Source of the DNA: DATKBT01 sp035546295
GTDB lineage: Bacteria > Acidobacteriota > Thermoanaerobaculia > Multivoradales > Multivoraceae
Direction: 5' to 3'
Length of the DNA stretch: 19,883 nucleotides
NCBI GenBank assembly: GCA_035546295.1
Contig: DATKBT010000083.1
Location: 1 to 19,883 of the forward strand
In this document: positions 14,321-19,883 of the stretch, piece by piece
Layout: each line of letters opens with the position of its first letter
How positions within the stretch are numbered: position 1 is the first letter of the stretch
Translations under genes and position numbers: made by a program
Notes under the pieces: model-generated
What the model saw: the letters and a program-made list of their open reading frames with translations, nothing else
What the model was told of the DNA's origin: nothing
Databases searched by the model: none

Positions 14321-15349
14321 ATGCTGATCCAGGCGCTGCTCCCCGAGATCCACCCTCGCCCCACCGGTGGCAACCTGTTCAACCGCCAGGTCCTGGGGTT
14401 CCTCGAGACCCGGACCACGGTCGAGCGCCGGGTGATCGCGGCCGGTGCTCCCGTTTCCCCGGGGCCGGCGCCCGCGGCCACCCTGGTCGACAGCCTCGTG
14501 CTGGCGCCCTCCGCCGACCTCTTGCGCGCGACAACCGGCCCCCGCCTGCTGGTGGCGCACTACCTCCACCTCTTCGAGCCCGCCCGCCGCGACTCGCCCG
14601 AGGCCCTCCGGGAGCGGACGCTCCTGCCGCTCCTGGACGGAGCGGTCACCACTAGCGAGTACTGCCGCGAGGTCCTCGTGCGGGAGGGCGTGGCCGAAGA
14701 CCGCGTGCTCGCCGTCACCCCCGGGCTCGATCCGGCCTACACCGCCGAGCCCGGCCCGCGCCCGAGCGGGCCGCCGCGCATCCTGACCGTCGCCACCCCC
14801 CTCGAGGGCAAGGGCCTGCGGCAGCTCGCCGGGATCCTCGAGCGCCTGGCCGACCTCGACTGGAGCTGGGAGATCGCCGGCGATCCGGGGCTCGACGAGG
14901 CGTTCAGCGCCGAGCTCCGGGAGCGCCTCGGGAGCTCCTCCGTGGCCGGCCGCGTGCGCCTCCTCGGCGCGGTCGCTCCGGAGCGGATGGTCGAGCTCTA
15001 CGACCGCTGCCACCTCTTCGTCCTGCCGTCCCGCTTCGAGAGCTGCAGCATGGCGACGATGGAAGCGATGGCGCGCGCCCTGCCGGTGGTCGCCTACCGG
15101 GTGGGCGGGCTGCCGGAGCGGCTGCCTCCCGAAGCCGCGCCCTGGCTCGCCCGGCCGGGCGACCACGAGGGCCTCGGGGTCCGGCTGCGCCGGCTGCTCG
15201 CCGACCCGGAGCGCACGACGGCCCTCGGTCGCGCCAACCGCCGGGCCAGCCGCTCCTTCCCCACCTGGGAGGAGAGCGGGCGCCGGGTGTGGGAGCTGGT
15301 GAGCCGGCTGGCAACCGGCGTCGCGGCCTCGGGGACCCGCTCTCGGTGA
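14321..15349 (+). CDS. GT4-type glycosyltransferase (GT-B fold)
   Basis: The product has 342 residues. The N-terminal domain has the PTGGNLFNRQVL loop (glycine-rich acceptor/phosphate contact). The C-terminal domain has PRILTVATPLEGKGLRQL, a typical GT4 donor-domain start, then RVRLLGAVAPERMVELYDRCHLFVLPSRFESCSMATMEAMARALPVVA cut across residues 215-262, which includes the E-x7-E motif (Glu in FESC and in MEAM). This marks a retaining transferase using an NDP-sugar. It opens the plus-strand operon; the methyltransferase starts 7 bases after its stop. GAGAG upstream of ATG 14321 is a weak Shine-Dalgarno. Its N-terminal domain is rather short. In this operon the acceptor may be a small GTP-derived molecule rather than a polysaccharide; that is inference from neighbours. 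Confidence 0.88.
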   Translation: MLIQALLPEIHPRPTGGNLFNRQVLGFLETRTTVERRVIAAGAPVSPGPAPAATLVDSLVLAPSADLLRATTGPRLLVAHYLHLFEPARRDSPEALRERTLLPLLDGAVTTSEYCREVLVREGVAEDRVLAVTPGLDPAYTAEPGPRPSGPPRILTVATPLEGKGLRQLAGILERLADLDWSWEIAGDPGLDEAFSAELRERLGSSSVAGRVRLLGAVAPERMVELYDRCHLFVLPSRFESCSMATMEAMARALPVVAYRVGGLPERLPPEAAPWLARPGDHEGLGVRLRRLLADPERTTALGRANRRASRSFPTWEESGRRVWELVSRLATGVAASGTRSR

Positions 15350-15356
15350 GGTCCGC

Positions 15357-16130
15357 ATGAGCCGCCGGTGCCTGAAGACCCTCCCGGTCCGGAGCCAGAC
15401 CGACGTCGAGGCGTACTTCGACGCCTGCGCCCCCGCCTACGCCGAGCGGCATGGCGATCCCGGGCGCCTCCTCAGCTACCGGCTCGCCCTGCTGCGCTCC
15501 TCGGCCGGCCTCCGCCCCGGCGACACGGTGCTGGAGATCGGCTGCGGCGACGGCGCCCACCTGCTGGCCCTCGCCGGCGAGATCGGGCGCGGGCTCGGCG
15601 TCGACCTCTCGCCCGCCATGGTCGAGTCCGCCCGGCGGCGGCTGCGCGAGAGCCCCTGGCGGGAGACGCTCTCCTTCGAGGTCGACGCGGCCGAGCGGCT
15701 GGCGACGGTCGCCGACGGGTCGGTCGACGTCGCCTTCTACGTCGGGGCGCTCGAGCACGTGCTCGACCAGCGGGCCGCCCTGAGGAGCGTCTTCCGGGTG
15801 CTAAAGCCCGGCGGCCGCCTGGTCTGCCTCACGTTGAACGGCGGCTCGCTCTGGTACCGGCGGCTGGCGCCGGCCCTCGGCGTCGAGACCCGCCGGCTGT
15901 CGACCGACCGCTACCTCTCCCGCCGCGAGCTGGAGGCGCTCTTCCGGGCCGCCGGCTTCGCCGAGATCGAGCTCGGCGCCTGGTCCTTCGTCCAGCGCGG
16001 CGACCTGCCGCCGCTCCTCGCGGCGCTGCTCCAGGCCCTCGACCGGCTCGGCCGGCTGCTGCGCCTCGACGCCCTGCGCGGCGGCCTGCGGGCCCGGGCG
16101 GTCAAGGGCCGGCCGTCGCCATCCTCGTGA
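15357..16130 (+). CDS. Class I SAM-dependent methyltransferase in the RibA operon
   Basis: The product has 257 residues. Motifs are VLEIGCGDGAHLLALAG (motif I), GVDLSPAMVESARRRL (acidic loop), FEVDAAERLATVADGSVDVAFYVGALEHV (motifs II/III) and LRSVFRVLKPGGRLVCLT. The N-terminus VEAYFDACAPAYAERHG is the usual cap for Methyltransf_11/25 enzymes. The Shine-Dalgarno GGTGAGG overlaps the stop of the glycosyltransferase gene, so translation is probably coupled. The C-terminal 60 residues are helical and leucine/arginine-rich (LLAALLQALDRLGRLLRLDALRGG), perhaps a membrane-surface or dimer helix. The RibA-RibD fusion follows after 9 bases. The likely substrate is the product of this operon; which atom is methylated is unknown. 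Confidence 0.87.
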   Translation: MSRRCLKTLPVRSQTDVEAYFDACAPAYAERHGDPGRLLSYRLALLRSSAGLRPGDTVLEIGCGDGAHLLALAGEIGRGLGVDLSPAMVESARRRLRESPWRETLSFEVDAAERLATVADGSVDVAFYVGALEHVLDQRAALRSVFRVLKPGGRLVCLTLNGGSLWYRRLAPALGVETRRLSTDRYLSRRELEALFRAAGFAEIELGAWSFVQRGDLPPLLAALLQALDRLGRLLRLDALRGGLRARAVKGRPSPSS

Positions 16131-16139
16131 TATGGTGTA

Positions 16140-17564
16140 GTGTCCAATTCATTCATGGGCAGTCCGGCGATCACCCGAATGGTCACCACCCGCGTCCCCA
16201 CCGGGTTGGGTGAGCTCCGCCTCAGCCTCTACCGCTGCGACGGAAACGACCAGGAGCACCTCGCCCTGGTGCGGGGCGAGGTGCTCGGCCGGCCGGAGGT
16301 GCTGGTCCGGCTCCACTCCGAGTGCTTCACCGGCGACGTCCTGAGCTCCCGCCGCTGCGACTGCGGCGGACAGCTCTTCAAGGCTCTCGAGGAGATCGAC
16401 CGGGAGGCGTGCGGCGTCGTCGTCTACCTGCGCCAGGAGGGCCGCGGGATCGGCCTGCTCGAGAAGCTCAAGGCCTACAACCTCCAGGACCTGGGCTACG
16501 ACACCGTCGACGCCAACCGGCTGCTCGGCCACGCCCCCGACGAGCGGGACTACGCCCTCGCCGCCGCCATCCTCACCGACCTGGGGGTACGCTCGATCCG
16601 CCTCCTGACCAACAACCCGGCGAAGATCGAGGGCCTGCGTGAGAACGGCGTCGAGGTCCGGGAGCGGATCCCGATGCTCACCCCGGTGACGGCGGAGAAC
16701 GCGGCCTACCTCCGGACCAAGGCCATACGGCTGCAGCATCTCCTCGACCTCGACGCGCTGGCGGTCCCCAGCCGGGACCTGGCCGAACGCCCGGAGGAGG
16801 TCGCCGTCGCGCTCCAGGCGATCGAGGACGGCGTCGGGAGCGCGGGGAGGCCGGCCCTGGCGTCGAAGAACGGGCCGGGAGGGGCGGGCGGCGAGGCCGT
16901 GCGCCGCCCCGACCTGCCCTTCGTGACCCTGAGCTACGCCCAGAGCGTGGACGGCTCGATCGCCGCCAGGAAGGGCGAGCCGCTGGCGCTGAGCGGTCCG
17001 GAGTCGCTCGCCCTCACCCACGAGCTGCGGGCCGCCCACGAGGCGATCCTGGTCGGCATCGGGACGGTGCTCGCGGACGACCCCCTCCTGACCGTCCGCC
17101 TGGTGGAGGCCCGGGACCCGCAGCCGGTGGTCCTCGACAGCCGGCTGCGCTTCCCCCTCGGGGCGCGGATGCTCGAGCGGTCCCGGCCGTGGATCGCCGC
17201 CGCCGAGGACGCCGACCCGGAGCGCCAGGAGCGGCTCGAGCGGGCCGGCGCGCGGGTCCTGCGCCTGCCCACGACGGCGCAGGGCCGGCTCAGCCTCGAG
17301 CACCTCCTGCGCGCGCTCGGAGAGCTCGGGATCGGCAGCCTGATGGTCGAGGGCGGCTCGCGCGTCATCACCAGCTTCCTGGCCGAGCGGCGGGTCGATC
17401 ACCTGGTCCTCACGGTGGCGCCCACCCTGGTCGGCGGCCTGGCCGCCGTGGGCGCCTTCCAGGACGGCGAGCGCCCGCCCCTGCCCCGGCTGCGCAACCC
17501 GCGCTACCAGCGCCTCGGCGACGACCTCATCGTCCGGGCCGAGCCCGAGTGGGCCGAGAGCTAA
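16140..17564 (+). CDS. GTP cyclohydrolase II (RibA) fused to RibD-type reductase domain
   Basis: The product has 474 residues from GTG 16140; ATG 16155 and ATG 16179 are alternative starts, and none has a good Shine-Dalgarno. Residues 12-200 are GTP cyclohydrolase II: zinc cysteines in HSECFTGDVLSSRRCDCGGQL (positions 62, 73, 75), RQEGRGIGLLEK, LGYDTVDANRLLG, ERDY and LLTNNPAKIEGL are all intact. Residues about 259-470 are the RibD C-terminal reductase fold: FVTLSYAQSVDGSIAARKG, ILVGIGTVLADDPLLTVRL and SLMVEGGSRVITSFL. It should open GTP to a diaminopyrimidine ribosyl phosphate and reduce the ribosyl part. The RibD deaminase domain and RibB are not present, here or nearby, so this is not a complete riboflavin enzyme set. 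No FMN riboswitch fits in the 9-base gap upstream. Confidence 0.92.
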   Translation: MSNSFMGSPAITRMVTTRVPTGLGELRLSLYRCDGNDQEHLALVRGEVLGRPEVLVRLHSECFTGDVLSSRRCDCGGQLFKALEEIDREACGVVVYLRQEGRGIGLLEKLKAYNLQDLGYDTVDANRLLGHAPDERDYALAAAILTDLGVRSIRLLTNNPAKIEGLRENGVEVRERIPMLTPVTAENAAYLRTKAIRLQHLLDLDALAVPSRDLAERPEEVAVALQAIEDGVGSAGRPALASKNGPGGAGGEAVRRPDLPFVTLSYAQSVDGSIAARKGEPLALSGPESLALTHELRAAHEAILVGIGTVLADDPLLTVRLVEARDPQPVVLDSRLRFPLGARMLERSRPWIAAAEDADPERQERLERAGARVLRLPTTAQGRLSLEHLLRALGELGIGSLMVEGGSRVITSFLAERRVDHLVLTVAPTLVGGLAAVGAFQDGERPPLPRLRNPRYQRLGDDLIVRAEPEWAES

Positions 17565-17570
17565 GCTCCG

Positions 17571-18602
17571 GTGAAACGTCTCGCCGTCGTCTTCGAGGCG
17601 CCCCGCCGGGTGTCGGTGCGGGAGGAGGAGCTCGCCGGCCCCGGCGCCGGGGAGGTCCAGGTGGCGACGGAGGTCTCGGGCGTGAGCGCCGGCACCGAGC
17701 TGCTGGTCTACCGCGGCGAGGCGCCGGCTGAGCTGGCCGCCGACGAGGCCCTGCCGGCGCTGACCGGGGACCTCCGCTTCCCCCTCAGGTACGGCTACGC
17801 CGCGGTGGGCCGGGTGGTCGAGACCGGGGCCGGGATCGACCGCGCCTGGCTCGGCCGGCGGGTGCTCGCCTTCCAGCCCCACCAGAGCCACTTCCACGCC
17901 GCGCCGGGGGACCTCCACGTGATTCCCGACGGGGTCGACGCCGAGGACGCGGCCTTCCTGCCCAACGTGGAGACGGCGGTGAGCTTCGTGATGGACGGCC
18001 GGCCGGTGATCGGGGAGCGGGTGGCGGTCCTCGGCCAGGGGGTCGTGGGCCTCCTGACCACCGCCCTCCTGGCCTCTTCGCCGCTGGCCGCTCTGGTCAC
18101 CGCCGACCGCTTCCCCCGGCGGCGGCAGGCCTCGCGCGAGCTGGGCGCCGGCTCCAGCCTCGACCCCGCGGCCCCCGACTTCGCCGAGCGGCTCGCCGGG
18201 GCGCTCGGAGCCGACTCCTCCGGCGGCGGCGCCGACCTCGTCTACGAGCTCTCCGGCGACCCCCGCGCCCTCGACCGGGCCATCGCCGTCACCGGCTTCG
18301 GCGGCCGGGTGGTGATCGGCTCCTGGTACGGCACGCGGCGCGCGCCCCTCGACCTCGGCGGCCGCTTCCACCGCAGCCGCATCCGCCTCCTCGCGAGCCA
18401 GGTCAGCACCCTGGCGCCGGAGTGGAGCGCGCGATGGTCGAAGGCGCGACGGCTGGAGGTGGCCTGGGAGGCGATCCGCCGGCTCCGCCCGTCACGCCTC
18501 GTCACCCACCGGCTGCCCCTGGCCGAAGCGCCCGCCGCCTACGACCTCCTCGACCGGCGCCCCGAGGAGGCGATCCAGGTGATCCTCGAGCACCGCCGCT
18601 AA
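17571..18602 (+). CDS. Medium-chain dehydrogenase, BchC-like, lacking zinc ligands
   Basis: The product has 343 residues from GTG 17571, six bases after the RibA-RibD stop. It has the GroES-like N-terminal domain (VSGVSAGTELLVYRG) and a Rossmann domain with VAVLGQGVVGLLTT for NAD(P). GGRVVIGSWYG and the late RLLASQVS segment are typical of the group that includes BchC (bacteriochlorophyllide hydroxyethyl dehydrogenase). The catalytic zinc ligands of alcohol dehydrogenases are missing: the first Cys is Ser in SGVSAGTE, and the usual GHE is GYA in PLRYGYAAVG. The structural four-Cys zinc lobe is also absent. It probably oxidises or reduces a hydroxyl or keto group on the operon's product, for example on the ribityl or sugar part. 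No bacteriochlorophyll genes are nearby, so a BchC role is unlikely. Confidence 0.85.
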   Translation: MKRLAVVFEAPRRVSVREEELAGPGAGEVQVATEVSGVSAGTELLVYRGEAPAELAADEALPALTGDLRFPLRYGYAAVGRVVETGAGIDRAWLGRRVLAFQPHQSHFHAAPGDLHVIPDGVDAEDAAFLPNVETAVSFVMDGRPVIGERVAVLGQGVVGLLTTALLASSPLAALVTADRFPRRRQASRELGAGSSLDPAAPDFAERLAGALGADSSGGGADLVYELSGDPRALDRAIAVTGFGGRVVIGSWYGTRRAPLDLGGRFHRSRIRLLASQVSTLAPEWSARWSKARRLEVAWEAIRRLRPSRLVTHRLPLAEAPAAYDLLDRRPEEAIQVILEHRR

Positions 18603-18611
18603 CCCCGAGCT

Positions 18612-19183
18612 TCAGGCGGTGGCGCGGATCGGCGTCGGGACGCGCTCGGTGGTGGCGTTGAGGGCGGCCTGGAAGCGATCGAGGCGGGCGATTGCCGTAT
18701 CGCCCTCGATGCGGCTGGAGACGACCTCGAGGGCGAGGAGCGGCACTCCTCCACCCGATGTCGCCGCGGTCTCGTCGGCGATCCGCTGGAGGACTCCCGG
18801 CTCGCGCCCGATCTCCCTGAGGTCGAGGATCGTGCGGATCCCGACGCTCCGTAGCCCTTCGATGCGGTCCTTGAAGCAGACGAAGAGCTTGGCCTGGGCG
18901 ATCCAGTCGAGGATCTGGGTCGGGGGGAAGGGCGTCCGCAGCACGAGGTCGATCAGCTCCGCCTCGGCGAGGTTCTGGGCGTTGTCGATCCCCACCTCGG
19001 CGAGCCGCGTCCGGTGGAGCCTCGGTGACGTTCATCCCCTGGAGCACGAGGTTGTAGCCTTCCACCACCAGGGTTTCGCCCCCCAGGATCAGGGTGTAGC
19101 TCTCTACGAGCGTGATCAGGGTCGCGAACCCTAATCACCAGCTCGGTCGGCGTGTTGCTCATCTCGCCCAAGCTTTCCGTCAT
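18612..19183 (-). pseudogene. Frameshifted remnant of a membrane-linked helix-hairpin-helix protein
   Basis: The downstream part (18612 to about 19019) reads LHRTRLAEVGIDNAQNLAEA and onward (PPTQILDWIAQAKLFVCFKDRI, then LRSVGIRTILDLREIG), with a helix-hairpin-helix look. It is preceded, in another frame (19134-19020), by ATLITLVESYTLILGGETL and VEGYNLVLQGMNVTE, which fits as the same protein after one base is shifted near 19020-19032. That frame in turn has a TGA directly upstream (19137-19135), while a third frame provides MTESLGEMSNTPTELVI from ATG 19183. No single start therefore gives an intact protein. I take it as a broken gene missing its N-terminal membrane region. Alternatives are a short intact protein from GTG 18995 (127 residues) or sequencing errors. 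Confidence 0.5.
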
Positions 19184-19332
19184 CTATTGCGACATCGTAC
19201 CACAGCGGAGGCGCGCAGGCCCGACTCCACGACCGCGGCCCCGACCGTCGCGTCAGCCGGGCGACCGAGAACAGGACCGCCGGTACGACCGCGGGGGGTG
19301 CCGGTCTACCTCGGCTGGAGCCGCCTGGGCGG

Positions 19333-19350
19333 GCGCGCCGCGCGGCGCGC
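19333..19350. repeat. 18-base perfect palindrome of G and C only
   Basis: GCGCGCCGCGCGGCGCGC is identical on both strands. It lies in the 220-base gap between the broken gene and the 77-residue ORF and has no T-run, so a role as terminator or operator is unproven. Strings of GCGC are common by chance in such DNA. Confidence 0.35.
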
Positions 19351-19403
19351 GTGACGGCGGCCCGGCGGGAGAGCGCTTGACGACGGGGGATGGGCCTCGC
19401 TGG

Positions 19404-19637
19404 CTAGAAGGTCTCCAGCTCGCTGGCGAGCTTCAAGGCGAGGATGCCGTCCTCACCCGCGACGAGGACCACCGGGTTCTCCTCCGAGCCGCGGCAGGTC
19501 AGCGACCGGCCGCTGATCTCTTTGGTGACTTCCTCCTCATAGATCCCTACGATCCGATGGGCCGCCCGCCAGCGCTCCACGGCGGCGACGTTCGGCCCGG
19601 ACGCTTCGCGGACCTCGGCTTGCCAGTTCGTCTCCAT
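19404..19637 (-). CDS. Small protein of unknown function, 77 residues
   Basis: ATG 19637 has a very good Shine-Dalgarno (GAGGAGG about six bases upstream), which decides this start over the open frame that continues upstream. The product has 77 residues, starts METNWQAEVREAS and ends LALKLASELETF. It has no signal peptide, membrane segment or metal motif. The middle IVGIYEEEVTKEISGR is charged, and the second half (NPVVLVAGEDGILALKLA) looks like two strands and a helix, suggesting a small alpha/beta fold. Codon use is gene-like. It is divergent from the AMP nucleosidase gene (91 bases apart) and I do not recognise the family. Confidence 0.7.
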   Translation of the reverse strand: METNWQAEVREASGPNVAAVERWRAAHRIVGIYEEEVTKEISGRSLTCRGSEENPVVLVAGEDGILALKLASELETF

Positions 19638-19727
19638 GCGGACCTCCTCGGAGCCGTTGGAGAAGCAAGACCCGCGCCACCAGCCGGCAGGCTTCCCGCC
19701 GTGGTAGGCTCCGCGCCACCCCGAGCC

Positions 19728-19883
19728 ATGGAAGGCCGCCTGGACATCGCCAAGAACTGGCTTCCCCGCTATACCGGCATGCCCATCGACCGGTTCGGCG
19801 ACTACATTCTGCTCACCAACTTCCACCATTACATCGAGCGGTTCTGCGAGCGCTTCGGCTGCGACCTCCACGGTCTCGGCCGT
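19728..19883 (+). CDS. amn: AMP nucleosidase, N-terminal 52 residues (runs off window)
   Basis: The frame from ATG 19728 is open to the last base and encodes 52 residues. The segment IAKNWLPRYTGMPIDRFGDYILLTNFHHYI, seen over residues 7-36, is the hallmark N-terminus of the short (about 260-residue) AMP nucleosidase family of Bacteroidetes and Acidobacteria, which I recall as KNWLPRYTG followed by YILLTNF. This enzyme splits AMP into adenine and ribose 5-phosphate. The catalytic core lies outside the window, so activity cannot be judged. The Shine-Dalgarno is weak. Confidence 0.75.
   Translation, partial: MEGRLDIAKNWLPRYTGMPIDRFGDYILLTNFHHYIERFCERFGCDLHGLGR

Noticed and set aside
16131..16140. 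FMN riboswitch expected before a ribA gene
   Set aside because: Only 9 bases separate the methyltransferase stop from the GTG start and no conserved FMN-element sequence occurs upstream.
16149..18371. Long open frame (740 codons) on the minus strand across RibA-RibD and the dehydrogenase
   Set aside because: Same reason: it mirrors two clear enzyme genes and has no recognisable domain.
14321..18602. Standard riboflavin operon
   Set aside because: Deaminase, RibB, RibE and RibH are absent, while a glycosyltransferase, a methyltransferase and a dehydrogenase are present.
1..19883. CRISPR array, insertion sequence, integrase, defence system or toxin-antitoxin pair
   Set aside because: No regularly spaced repeats, transposase or integrase motifs, nuclease/helicase sets or paired small genes were found on either strand.

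Overview
The window is high-GC bacterial DNA (by eye above 70% GC around 1-3 kb and 14.3-18.6 kb, nearer 60-65% between about 3 and 13.5 kb), with tightly packed and often overlapping genes. No rRNA, tRNA, CRISPR array or transposase is visible. The mix of genes (a DUF885 exported peptidase-like protein, a monoheme cytochrome-like exported protein, a short Bacteroidetes/Acidobacteria-type AMP nucleosidase, and a RibA-RibD reductase fusion) fits an uncultured-type Acidobacteriota or a similar high-GC Gram-negative. That assignment is inference only; there is no marker gene in the window.

Layout. (1) 1-4802: ordinary exported proteins: a truncated secreted protein on the minus strand, a DUF885 protein and a CxxCH protein on the plus strand, closed by a strong hairpin. 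(2) 7441-4814, minus strand: a three-gene operon with overlapping ends, encoding a class V PLP-dependent enzyme, a phosphatidylserine-decarboxylase-like pyruvoyl enzyme and a QueD/PTPS-fold protein that has lost the known catalytic residues. (3) 7500-14267: a glycan-type island: two paralogous GT8 glycosyltransferases in opposite orientation at its two ends, a third glycosyltransferase, a sulfotransferase, two SAM methyltransferases and a compact asparagine-synthetase-like protein without its glutaminase cysteine. (4) 14321-18602, plus strand: a four-gene operon with gaps of 10 bases or fewer, encoding a GT4 glycosyltransferase, a methyltransferase, GTP cyclohydrolase II fused to a RibD-type reductase, and a medium-chain dehydrogenase of the BchC-like type without zinc ligands. 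(5) 18603-19883: a frameshifted remnant, a 77-residue unknown protein, and the first 52 codons of an AMP nucleosidase.

The most interesting unit is the pair of operons in regions 2 and 4. Region 4 makes an early riboflavin-pathway diaminopyrimidine but carries no deaminase, RibB, RibH or RibE, and ends with a glycosyltransferase, a methyltransferase and a dehydrogenase. Region 2 supplies a divergent pterin-fold protein, a PLP enzyme and a pyruvoyl decarboxylase. From memory, PTPS-like proteins with the same FGPAQ motif occur beside RibA, BchC-like dehydrogenase, GT4 and methyltransferase genes in other bacteria. My reading is that the window may encode an uncharacterised pathway to a glycosylated and methylated GTP-derived pyrimidine or pterin, with a glycan/sulfation island placed between its two halves. 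Two genes (the class V enzyme and the asparagine-synthetase-like protein) have coding-like sequence upstream of the first usable start, which deserves a separate check.
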